Source of the DNA: Haliotis asinina
Lineage: Eukaryota; Mollusca; Gastropoda; Lepetellida; Haliotidae
Direction: 5' to 3'
Assembly: GCF_037392515.1 (NCBI RefSeq)
Contig: NC_090282.1
Span: 54,398,843-54,462,842, forward strand
Length of the DNA: 64,000 nt
Numbering within the stretch: position 1 is the first letter of the stretch; each line of letters opens with the position of its first letter. A program made the position numbers and the translations under genes. Under the pieces are notes generated by a model, which was given only the letters and a program-made list of their open reading frames with translations, did no database searches and was not told the DNA's origin. Shown here piece after piece: positions 47,346 to 58,646 of the stretch.

Positions 47346-47865
47346 TAAGAGGCCATGGACTTCTGGATATCCCAACCAGCAAGTAATGTAAAATTTCAGA
47401 ATACAGAAACTTATGATATGAAATAAAACATTGATATATGACCATAACAACAATTAAACAACAGTTCTCTTAGATGCACACATCATGTACAATGTGCAAG
47501 TATGGTTTAAACATATTTTTAGTCCTTGAGAACCTGGTTTGGTAAACAAGCAGAACTTATATCAATACCTCATCGGTACATACATCACTGAAACAAAATA
47601 CACAAGAACTGGATACAATTATATCTTTGTGTTGTAGGTGCTTATAAACCTTGAGCTTGCAGCTACACTTCATCTACTGATTGCATATAATTATCTACAA
47701 TAATTTATCAATATACCAATTAGATTTTAAAATATATTGAGGCAGGGACGTTTTCATGTTTTTACTGACATTGTAGTTCATCGGGTGTATTACGTATAAC
47801 AGAGTTTGGAGATTGTGGCCATTTACATAGAAGTAGAAAATATTTCAAATAGTAGTGTATAAATT
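47346..47865. other. Spacer or LINE 3' flank
   Basis: AT-rich DNA with no recognised gene. Its right part probably holds the 3' untranslated end of the adjacent minus-strand LINE. Confidence 0.4.
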
Positions 47866-49262
47866 TCATGTAAAAAGATAACGTATAGTATCTTCACTGT
47901 GGTATCCACAAGCGCATCCAGGGTTGTTAGAAAGGTGTCTATTTAGTTTATCCGCATTCAAATCACTACAGACGAGCTTACGTCCACAGTGTACGATCTG
48001 ACAGAATTGACTGCCATAATTTATATCTAGATAATTAACTGATTCATCATTTTTAAGCAAAAATTTGAATTCACAAACTGAGTTAGCAAATATTAAGTTG
48101 TCAGGTAGTGAATTCCAAATTTTGATTGTGTCAGGTAGGAATGACTTCTCATACATTTTAGTCCTATATTTCATTGTTTGTAAACTTAATTTACAACACA
48201 GATTATACTGACTGTTTTCAGAAACACATTTAGGGACAAGGTAACTGAGGTAGTCAGTTGCAAGATCATTATTCATTTTGTAAAAATTTATTTGTTTAAT
48301 GTCGTATCTTCTTTCTTTTAATGGTTTAGACTTTGTTTTTATAGATAACCAATGGTGACCAGTGCCATGAACTGTGTCGCATATTGTACGAAGTCGATCT
48401 AGATGGAACCGTTCAAGAATAAGGGACTGATCATTTGTACAATTATCCCAGATGTGACAACAATAGTCAAATATCAGCATCACAAATGATTTGTACATGG
48501 TTTTTAGCATTTTTCTGGAGAGGTGATACTTAAAACTTTGATGACAGTTTATCAAGGGGCTAACTTTCTAACAATATGATTTGTGCCAATTGCCTTACTG
48601 TTATCACAAAAAATAGCTCTGACCTCTTTTCCTTCATCAAGTACTTTCGCTATAAAATCATACAAATAAGTTAACTGTTTAACAGTAGAATCACCTGGCA
48701 TATTGCCCTTGGTTAAAATACCATTGTCTCTAAAATAGTTAAATACATGTTTAAAAACACATTTTTCTAAAACTTAAGACAAACAACCTGTGAATGTGAC
48801 CAGTCTGTTACGTTCATTTACACTATTTCTTTTATGGAGAGGCATAGCTGACACTTCCTTCCAGATGGCTGGAAATGTGAATTTCTGGAGGGACAAATTA
48901 AATAATTTTGTTAACAGAGGAGCTAGACTTTTTGACATGTATTTCAGAAATCTATTTCCTATTCCTTCGGTCCTGTAGCTTTTGACAGATCAAGAGAGAC
49001 TAGAATATCTTGAACTTCATCAGTTGTAAGACTGACAACATTTAGTGACTCTGTAGTAAGTTCAAAGTGACACTTAGGGGGTCGTAAATCTGGATTTTCT
49101 ATTGTAGACTGGCTTACAAAGAAATCATTTAAAACATTTGCAATTTCTTCTGGGTCGTCGTAAATGATGTCATTTAATATGACTGGTGGAAAGTATTTAC
49201 TTTCAGACACTGTTTCATCAAACACCACCATGTTTTTGTGCCCACCAAAGAATTTATCCTAT
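47866..49262 (-). mobile_element. LINE relic (CR1/Jockey-like), internally deleted
   Basis: From the 5' side, the minus strand has IIYDDPEEIANVLNDFFVSQ and DEVQDILVSLDLSKATGP; then SLAPLLTKLFNLSLQKFTFP, VLEKCVFKHVFNYFRDNGIL and VLDEGKEVRAIFCDNSKA; then the C-terminal frame (47866-48555) with TMYKSFVMLIFDYCCHIWDN and SFLPDTIKIWNSLPDNLI. Motifs up to the first catalytic Asp region (FCDxSKA) are present. The part with the YADD box is absent, because the sequence passes from just after SKA directly into the thumb region near 48,550, an internal deletion. Inactive. Confidence 0.85.
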
Positions 49263-49408
49263 CATCTATTCTTGACTCGCATTTTCTTTTATTAACCTGA
49301 CAACTTTGTTTCTGACTAATCAGAAATTGGACCAATCAGAACAATGGTTCCGAGTTTTAGCCTTTTTATGAAGACAATTTTGCTTCCACATTGCAAGTAT
49401 AAGTTCTG

Positions 49409-49448
49409 GACCTTGGCTACTGTGTAAAAATATCTGGTATCAGAGTTC
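49409..49448. repeat. Target-site repeat left of the LTR element
   Basis: GACCTTGGCTACT, TGTAAAAATATCTGGTATCA, GAGTTC match the 75-bp tandem unit found right of the element at 58092-58215. The last five bases, AGTTC (49444-49448), are the left target duplication. Confidence 0.85.
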
Positions 49449-50339
49449 TATCATGGAATAATAATTTATACAAAAATTCATTTATTATCACTACAAGCAT
49501 TATACATTAGGATTCAGATATTAAGAAAATATACATATAGTATATTAATTTCATCATGATCAGTAGTAGCTTAGAGGAAGACACCAGCTTAAAGCAAGAA
49601 CTAATTTCATAGATCTACAACTCCACAAGGGTTTAAAATTACAAGTGCATTGTTTAAAGATGTTTGTACATAAATCCTAGCCTGAGATATTCAAAATGCT
49701 ACGGTTAGACAAACAGTTCATTCTAGACAGTTTAATGAGCTTCCTTGAAGAAAACATATCATTAGTACAACAGTGTGACAACATTTTTAATTAAGGTCAT
49801 TAAGCCATGGCCCAGTGAAGCACATCTATTGTAATCCAAGCTATTATAATTGACACATCAAAACAGGTTTGGATAGAACTAGCCCAAGCATACAGTAAAT
49901 GTGCCAGCAGGATTAATGCCACTTAAGATAGGATTAATAGGATTAAGAGCACTCCCCTCTGTCTGGTTATTCCATTAGGTCACACCCCACTCTGTACATT
50001 CAGTATTTCATTGGCTATTATAGGGCACACCCATTTTGTATCTTTTAACGAGCCACAACCTTTTTATTGTTTCAAGTTTAGTTAAATAGTCTCCAATTCC
50101 ATTTGTGGCTCAGAAGGGTTTAGACTTCCAACTCAGACCAACTCTAGCCCTCAGCCCAGAGGGTTGTACCGACTCTCTGCGGCCACCCTTGTTATTCTAT
50201 TTCTTGTTAATAAAATTGTCAACAGCTTCTTGTGACTTCGGACTCTTTGCTGAGTTAATTCCCCCAAGCAGACCAGCACGCCAGTTAGATGAGGGATTTG
50301 ACTGGTACCCTCGTTTGGACCTGAGACCCTTATCATAAT
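49449..50339 (+). repeat. 5' LTR (891 bp)
   Basis: Runs from TATCATGG to CTTATCATAAT. It holds an AATAAA at 50209-50214. Ends are set by the target duplication and by comparison with the right copy. Confidence 0.92.
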
Positions 50340-50575
50340 AAGTTGGCGGAGAATCAACGATTTTCGGAACCTCGGAGTCCAGGAACTAACTACAAGAACA
50401 TATGGAATAACAAGCGACTGCATCCACCTCTAATCTCAGCACTGGACTAAGGACCACCAACTCCTGTAAAGACACCAAGCAAGGAAGAAAAAGTCTTCAA
50501 AAATTGTAAGTACAAGTTTACATTGTTGATTTCTTGTCTTTCTTTATTATAGTACGGTACATACTATAAGGTGTC

Positions 50576-53500
50576 ATGGCCAATATGGAGTCTGATATGG
50601 AATGTAACTTTAGCAGTGAAATTCCAACTGTGTCCTTAGTAACGCCCCTTGCCAAAAGTGTAATTCAGGTTACATTTGGCACTGAAACAACAACTTGTTT
50701 AATAGACACAGGGGCATCGATTTGCTGCATTTCGTCCATTTTTTTAAACAAAGCCTTCAACAACCCTGTAGTTGAAAACTCATCCTTTCCACACATTCGA
50801 GGTGTTGGCGGTGAATTGCACAAAGTGTTGGGTTCAGTTTTGTTAGATTTTGTCATTCAAGATCAGGAATTTTCACAACGATTCTACGTCCTGCCCTCAT
50901 TACCACAGTCAGTCCTGCTGGGTGAAAACTTCCTCAATGACAACGATGCAGTCATAGACTATAGCTGCCATTCCCTCATAATAGGCAACAGTACTTCAGA
51001 TAGGCAGTATATTAATTTCATTGCCACTTCAGATCAAGAAATTTGTGGATTAGTGAAAACAATAGATCAAATTTATATCCCTCCTCAGAGTGAAATTCAT
51101 TTCAAGGTAAGACTGCCTCACGCCAAAGATGATTCTCTTGTACTCATTGAACCAATTGTTTCCCTCACTGCTCATTCTGAAGTAGCAGGTGGTAAGACCC
51201 TCTCGAAAGCTCATAGGAAAACTGCTACATTCAGGCTTATGAATCCTTCCCAAGAAGAAAAGGTTTTAGACAAAGGTACAGTTGTAGGCAAATTTAGTTA
51301 CATTGACAGCCACTCCGTCTTTGAAATTGACAGTGACCAGCCATTTGTAAATACAGTTAACACTGACAATATGAAAACTAACAATGACTCTAGGGATTAT
51401 GTCAAAATCGCTCAAGATTTAGGATTTAACTTGACCAAGACACAACTGACAGCTGACCAACAGCAAAGACTTCTCAGATTTTTAGGACAAAATAGAGACA
51501 TATTCTCCACAAGCCTTGCTGATTTAGGAAAGACTGACATGCACAAGCATGTTATTGACACGGGCAACCATCCCCCAGTTAAGTGTAGGCCTTATCGTCA
51601 ATCGCCCCATCTCCAAAGAGTCACTGAAGAACTGGTAGAAGATTTTCTCAAATATGATTTAATTGAGGAATCCACTTCAATGTATTCAGCCCCCATTATC
51701 TTAGTTAAAAAGCGTGACGGCTCATACAGGTTTGTTTGTGACTATAGGAAATTGAACTCTGTCACCTTACCAATGTCATGGCCACTTCCTGTTTTTGACG
51801 ATGTTGTTGATCACATCGGCAATGGCCAAGCCACAATTTTCTCCACTTTAGATCTTGCCAACGGTTTTTTCCAAGTGCCATTACATGAAGATTCAAAGCA
51901 TAAAACTGCTTTTGTCACCCATCAAGGTCTATATCAATTCAAACGTTTGCCACAGGGTTTATCTAATTCTCCACTTTGCTTTCAGCAACTCATGAGCAAA
52001 GTGCTAAGGACATTGCTTTTTAAAGTTGCACTGATCTACATTGATGATTTGATAATTTACAGCAAAAACTTTGAGGAGCATCTCCAACATTTGGAGCAAG
52101 TCTTCTATTATCTAAAACAGGCAAATTTAACACTGAAGCCATCAAAATGCAATTTTGCAACAGACAAGGTTTCATTTCTCGGTCATGTTTTATCATGTGG
52201 AGGTGTCCAAGTCGATGACAAAAAGGTCGAAGCCATTAAAACCTTCCCAGTGCCCAAATCACAGAAACAGGTTCGTTCATTTTTAGGTCTTACAAACTTT
52301 TACAGAAAGTATGTGAAAGATTATGCTCAAATTGCATTGCCATTGAATGCGCTGTTAAAAAAGCATTCAGAGGCAGAAACTGGAAAGAAACCAAAGTTCC
52401 AGTGGTCACTTGAGTGTGATCAGGCATTCAACACACTCAAACATGCCATGTGTAACACACCTGTACTGGCTTATCCAGACTTTGACAAAGAATTTTTCCT
52501 CGCAACTGATGCCAGCGATATGAGCATAGGGTTTGTATTGAGCCAAAAAGATCAGAAGAACAATGAACATCCTATAGCTTTTGGTGGAAGAGCTCTTCAT
52601 GGCAGCGAAAAGAACTGGAGCATTACAGAAAAAGAAGGCCTAGCTTTGGTTGAAGCAATCAGATCATTTCGTCCATACCTTGCGAATTCCAAATTCACTG
52701 TCTACACAGACCACATTGCTTTAAAATGGCTAAAATCCATCAAGGATGCCACAGGTAGGTTAGGTCGATGGTCATTAGAACTGTCTACCTATACTTTTGA
52801 TATTGTTCACCGCAGCGGCAAAGCCAACGGGAATGCTGATGCTCTCTCACGCAGGGAATATGAGCAAAATATTAACTGTCAGGATCAAACAGAAGCAGAT
52901 GCGGAGAAAACGGTTTTTACAGTAACGTCACTCAGGCAAAATGTTTCAGCAAGACCACATTTACCCTCACAGGTCACCCACTCCACTCAGACTGAGGACG
53001 ATTGCATAGCAAGTATCAAACATCTGGTTTCGGAATCACAGACAACTCATTGGTCTGTCACCTTTGAATATGAAGAGGACTACCAAGCAGTACCAGCAAA
53101 CGTTGTTGCAGCCTTACATGCCACAATGGTTGAGGCAAACATTACTGCTCATCCTAATTTACGTCACCTACAAAGGATTTGTCCAGATTTTACACAGATT
53201 TTCGACTACAAAGAAGATGATGTCCTTCCAGAAGATGAAAAGGAGCGCCAAAAGATCCTTATTGAAGCCACTACATTTGAAATTGATAAAGGAATTTTAT
53301 ACAGATTTGTCCCACAGAGACAGAAGGGCCATGCAGACAAATTTATTAAACAACTAGCAGTTCCAAGAACTCTCAGGAATCAGGTCCTGAGATCATACCA
53401 CGATTCTGAATTTGGTGGTTGTCACCATGGGAAGGAAAGGATGCACAACACCATGAGACCCAAATACTACTGGCCAAAGATGTACAGCGATATCGCAACG

Positions 53501-55088
53501 TATGTCCAGACATGTGAGGTATGTCAACAAACCAAGAGGCACTACCACAGCAAGAAGGCACCCCTACGCCCACTACCTGTGTCCCCTCAGGACTCAAGAA
53601 GCCACAGAGGTAGCAGATGTTCTCGTGAGAGAAATATTTTGTCGGTATGGTGCTCCAAGGACCTTAATTTCAGACAGAGGTCAGAACTTCATGTCAAAAT
53701 TAATCAAAGCTATTTGTGAACTTTTGGCTATCAAATACTCTCATACAAGCCCATACCATCCGCAAACAAATAGCTGTGTAGAAAGGCTCAATTCCTACAT
53801 CAATCAATCACTAAGAGCCTACTGTAACAAAACTCAAACTGATTGGCCCCGGTTTCTCCCAGGCATCATGATGGCCTATCGGATGGCCCCAAATTCCTCA
53901 ACTCAAAAGTCCCCTTTCATTATGCTTTTCGGCCGCGAAATGAGAGCTCCACAAGATGTTTCACTAATTCCAAAGGAAAATCTAGGCCACAATAACATAA
54001 GCTATCTTTCAAATTTGCTTGAGGAGCTAGAAATTACAAGAAATATTGCAGCTGAAAACACTGCTCGAGCAAAGGAGATGTACTCTGAGCAATACAATCG
54101 TAAGGCTAAAGAGCCAGATTTCTCACCAGGCCAAAGGGTTTGGCTATACTGTCAAAAAGTAGAAAAAGGCCTTTGCAACAAATTAACAAAAAAGTGGTAT
54201 GGCAGTTATTACATCATCCATTCAGGTCCAAATTTCACCTACAAACTACGCCGAAGTTCTGACGACAAATTACACAAACCATTGGTCCATGCCAACCGTC
54301 TGAAACCATATTTCGATCCAGCTGATCGTCCACAATATCCTCCAGAACCATACCTCAACAACAACAACAACCTGGATTCAGGGGTCATAGATGACAATGA
54401 ACAACAAATCAATGACCCACAACTTGACAGCACCAATGCACAGTCAACAAGTTCAACCAAAGACCAACCACCTGTACAACCAAAAGTTAAAAAAGCCAAT
54501 TCAAAAAACAATGCTGGTACTCCAAGAACTTCATCCAAGAAGAAGAAAGGTATCCAGGAAAGCTTAGCAGGACCCAGTACAACAGCTACAAACCGGAAAC
54601 AGAGCGCCCCAGGTCCAAGTAATCCCACCAAGGAGAAAGAAAATACAAACAAAGGAAAACGAGGAGTTAGCGGTAAACATCATCAGCCGAAATCAAGGCC
54701 ACAACCAGATTCAAGTCAAGTTCAACATCCATCCCATCAACCAACGTCAAGCAATGACACCAAGGTTTTCAATCCTAATGACATTCACACAGTTCTTACT
54801 TCCAAAAGAGCAAACGGCAAAATGTACTACAGAGTGAAATGGAAGGATCCAGAAAGAGGAAACACGTGGGAATATGGCAGCAGCATACCAGACTCAATTC
54901 GGAGAGAATTTCATGTCAAGAGAAACATGTCAGGTAAACGTCGAAAACGACCACTTAAGAATCACAAGTTTTTCAGCCACAGAGAATCACCACAAGACAA
55001 TCCGTCAATCCATGTGTTGTCAAAGAATTTCAAACAACAATCAATCATTACTGACCCAGTTTTGGACGTTGAACCATATCCAATATAA
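50576..55088 (+). mobile_element. pol region of the Ty3/Gypsy element
   Basis: Parts in order: aspartic protease with LIDTGAS; reverse transcriptase with LVKKRDGSYRFVCDYRKLN, PQGLSNSP and YIDDLIIY; RNase H with FLATDASD and VYTDH; integrase with an HHCC zinc finger (HDSEFGG, then CEVCQQTK), ISDRGQNF and YHPQTNSCVERLN; a GPY/F-like tract; and a C-terminal chromodomain (YYRVKWKDPERGNTWEYGSS). Chromodomains in such elements are thought to steer insertion to marked chromatin. Between integrase and chromodomain is a Pro/Ser/Lys-rich linker. The region carries about one or two breaks. Confidence 0.92.
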
Positions 55089-56823
55089 CCTTTACACCTA
55101 CGAGAAATCAATGAAGAAATAAAGAGAGTTGTGGGCATTGAAATAGTTCAAGGAGACTGCTATGTCAAAGTCTCATATAGCTATGATAAAAATGATCATA
55201 ACTACCAAACACGATATTTTGAAACTGTTCCTCTCCACCTCATACAGGATTACATCAACGAGAGCTGGGTGGATCTCTATAAATGGTTTAAGACTGACAC
55301 CCCACAGGATCATGAAATTCCTGGGGAATTACCCATCTATAAATCCAGACGCTGTATGCACTAGATGACGACAACAGCGTTGTTGATTCTTTTGAATACC
55401 GTGCAGTAAGCTCGAGTTACAGAATCAGCATACTATACCAATATTCAATTCCGATACACACCTGTGGTCACCAAATAGTCATATTCCTTCAAAAGGTACA
55501 GTACCTTGTTAATAAACGTATCTGTTAGCTCTGAGGAATGTATACTTGTGTCCACTTATTTCACCATGTGATATCTGACGTCACTAGTTGTGAAGAGATG
55601 GCATCAGCCTGATCATCTGGGTTATCTGCATCACAACAGATTTTGAGCATTGACCTGATCAACCAATCTCAAATGCAAAGTGAACTAACAGAAAACTTAA
55701 ACAACGCATGAAAACGTGCCGCCGCGAAACAAAACATACCGAACGCCGTACAAAAACGCATGAAAACGCGCCCAAGTGAAACAAAAACTTACCCAACGTT
55801 GTACGAAAGCCCACAAAAACGTACCGGGGCGAAATGAAACTTAACCAACGCCTTACGAAAGTGCACTAAAACCGCACTGAAGCGAAACAAACTAAACCAA
55901 CTCTATTCGAAAATGAAATAATCCATACCGAAATGGAACCAACGCGAAACTTAACACATGAGTACTGTAACATAATGCGCAGGAAAAAAAAAAAAAAAAA
56001 GAAAAACGTACTCAAGTGCATTAACCTGACCCTCAGCCAAACCTACTGGCTGCAAAGTAAACCGAAACTGAAAAGAAAAGAAATAGAACCAAATCCCTAA
56101 ACAATCGAGATACCTCACTTCAACAAGGTACCTAGCCATTGGTATATGAGCTCAATAAACCAATGCACTTGTTAAATACACGAGCACATGTTTTTTCTAA
56201 TTTTTCATTTTTCTAATACATACCATTTCTATCCAAACAGGTAATGCCTAATAAATCATGCACATTGCATTATTTCAGGTCATGGCTTCATATCATACGA
56301 GTCGCCTCTCACAATGCACTAACAAACCATTTAGTGTATCTTTCACTTCATGTACATTTGTTTTGAATAGATTCCGTATAATCCAGGAACTTGTCAGTAT
56401 AACATTTTGATATTATTTGGCACTAGCTAACTCTCATTTTGTTTTGTATTTTCATGAATTATCATCCATCTGCATGGGATAATGAACAAGCCAACTCCAA
56501 AATCCAGATGTGGAACCAACATGACAGGTACCAGTAGACAGAGCCAAGACACGCCAGATTCCACATCCAGATACCCTTATGCCCTGATGACAACACAAAG
56601 AACCTGTGCCCCTATACTAGAGAAACAACAACATACTTAATTCTCATTTATTATTCTACCAGCTTTATGCAATTGTCCATCCACTACGTTTATACCATTG
56701 TAACTATCATCTATTATTCTGACAGTTTAATACATTTGTCCATTAACTAAGCTCTACCATTGTCCATCTAAGAAATTTTTTCCCCAAGTTTGGGGACCAA
56801 ACTTTTTCAAACAGAGGGGAAGT
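55089..56823 (+). mobile_element. 3' non-coding tract of the Ty3/Gypsy element
   Basis: No known protein is encoded; a short open frame at 55131-55364 is unrecognised. At about 55695-55920 lies a decayed tandem repeat of about 52-56 bp (GCATGAAAACG, GCGAAACAAAAC, CCGAACGCCGTAC themes, four copies), followed by an A run at 55983-55999. The tract ends with the polypurine tract at 56814-56822. Confidence 0.75.
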
Positions 56824-58091
56824 TATCATGGAATAATAATTTATACAAAAATTCATTTATTATCACTACAAGCATTATACATTAGGATTCAGATATTAAG
56901 AAAATATACATATAGCATATTTATTTCATCATGATCAGTAGTAGCTTAGAGGAAGATACCAGCTTAAAGCAAGAACTAATTTCATAGATCTACAACTCCA
57001 CAAGGGTTTAAAATTACAAGTGCATTGTTTAAAGATGTTTGTACATAAATCCTAGCCTGAGATATTCAAAATGCTACGGTTAGACAAACAGTTCATTCTA
57101 GACAGTTTAATGAGCTTCCTTGAAGAAAACATATCATTAGTACAACAGTGTGACAACATTTTTAATTAAGGTCATTAAGCCATGGCCCAGTGAAGCACAT
57201 CTATTGTAATCCAAGCTATTATAATTGACACATCAAAACAGGTTTGGATAGAACTAGCCCAAGCATACAGTAAATGTGCCAGCAGGATTAATGCCACTTA
57301 AGATAGGATTAATAGGATTAAGAGCACTCCCCTCTGTCTGGTTATTCCATTAGGTCACACCCCACTCTGTACATTCAGTATTTCATTGGCTATTATAGGG
57401 CACACCCATTTTGTATCTTTTAACGAGCCACAACCTTTTTATTGTTTCAAGTTTAGACAAACAGTTCATTCTAGACAGTTTAATGAGCTTCCTTGAAGAA
57501 AACATATCATTAGTACAACAGTGTGACAACATTTTTAATTAAGGTCATTAAGCCATGGCCCAGTGAAGCACATCTATTGTAATCCAAGCTATTAGATATA
57601 ATTGACACATCAAAACAGGTTTGGATAGAACTAGCCCAAGCATACAGTAAATGTGCCAGCAGGATTAATGCCACTTAAGATAGGATTAATAGGATTAAGA
57701 GCACTCCCCTCTGTCTGGTTATTCCATTAGGTCACACCCCACTCTGTACATTCAGTATTTCATTGGCTATTATAGGGCACACCCATTTTGTATCTTTTAA
57801 CGAGCCACAACCTTTTTATTGTTTCAAGTTTAGTTAAATAGTCTCCAATTCCATTTGTGGCTCAGAAGGGTTTAGACTTCCAACTCAGACCAACTCTAGC
57901 CCTCAGCCCAGAGGGTTGTACCGACTCTCTGCGGCCACCCTTGTTATTCTATTTCTTGTTAATAAAACTGTCAACAGCTTCTTGTGACTTCGGACTCTTT
58001 GCTGAGTTAATTCCCCCAAGCAGACCAGCACGCCAGTTAGATAAGGGATTTGACTGGTACCCTCGTTTGGACCTGAGACCCTTATCATAAT
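56824..58091 (+). repeat. 3' LTR (1,268 bp) with internal 373-bp duplication
   Basis: Same ends as the 5' LTR. A segment starting TAGACAAACAGTTCATTC at 57081 is repeated from 57454, ending before TTAGTTAAATAGTCTCC; the second copy has a 4-base insertion (ATTAGATATAATT). This accounts for the 377-bp length difference. AATAAA is at 57961-57966. Confidence 0.92.
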
Positions 58092-58215
58092 AGTTCTCTG
58101 ACTTCAGTCTCTGTTGTTTCTGACACTTTGTGACCTTGGCTACTTAGTAAAAATATCTGGTATCAGAGTTCTCTGACGTCAGTCTCTGTTGTGTTTGACA
58201 CCTTGTGACCTTGGC
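58092..58215. repeat. 75-bp tandem repeat at the insertion target
   Basis: AGTTCTCTGACTTCAGTCTC at 58092 recurs as AGTTCTCTGACGTCAGTCTC at 58167, 75 bp later, with GACCTTGGCTACT and AAAAATATCTGGTATCAGAG between. The element entered one copy at AGTTC; the next copy (AGTTC at 58167-58171) is intact and shows the empty site. Confidence 0.9.
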
Positions 58216-58491
58216 TATTTTCTCACTCTTGATATCTCTAACCAGAGTTAATCCATAATTGTAATATCTTGTCTTATTTCCCTCACATTTCATTCGAGAC
58301 ATCTCACTTCTTTTCTCACTGCAATTTTCAGTCATCAGACTTCGTGAAATCAGTGTTATATTGTACACCTCTAACATTTACAATGAAAGATGGCCAAACA
58401 TGAGAGTTCAGTCCATGGTAAAGCACAGAAATAAACATCTATTTAAAAACTAATTAAGTTAAGAATTGTGAGAAATGGATTTACTGAGTGT

Positions 58492-58646
58492 TTATAACTG
58501 ACCAAACTTGTTTGTCCTAAGGAATGGATACCTGTCCGGTGAAACTAGAGCTGAGAAATGACTTCCTTGAAGCTTGGTGTTGATAAAGTCATCAAACTCC
58601 TGGCTCTTGGACCCACTGAGCCAGTGCTTCCAGTCCCCAACCTCAC
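58492..58646 (-). CDS. Cytosolic sulfotransferase, terminal exon
   Basis: On the minus strand an acceptor TGTTTCAG is followed by an open reading to TAA: EVGDWKHWLSGSKSQEFDDF, then INTKLQGSHFSALVSPDRYP and FLRTNKFGQL. The (K)GxxGDWK signature is the C-terminal motif of cytosolic sulfotransferases that binds the 3'-phosphate of the sulfate donor PAPS, and the FD pair a few residues on is also typical. The phase-1 splice point just inside the KG doublet matches where the last exon of vertebrate SULT1 genes begins. The enzyme would transfer sulfate to a hydroxyl or amine; substrate unknown. Upstream exons should lie at higher coordinates; one weak candidate is at 59336-59417. Confidence 0.6.

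Larger units (their letters stand above)
49449..58091 (+). mobile_element. Young Ty3/Gypsy LTR retrotransposon with chromodomain
   Basis: The 8,643-bp element is bounded by 5-bp AGTTC duplications (49444-49448 and 58092-58096). It has two LTRs, a primer-binding-like TTGGCGGAGAATC right after the left LTR, a polypurine tract (AGAGGGGAAG) right before the right LTR, and a pol region of protease, reverse transcriptase, RNase H, integrase and chromodomain. No gag was recognised; pol begins about 240 bp after the left LTR. The LTRs differ at about five of 890 aligned bases, so the insertion is recent. It looks nearly whole but carries about one or two breaks in pol. A 1.7-kb non-coding tract follows pol. 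Confidence 0.95.

Noticed and set aside
54239-54652. 137-codon minus-strand open frame
   Set aside because: Antisense to the low-complexity linker of the Gypsy pol region.
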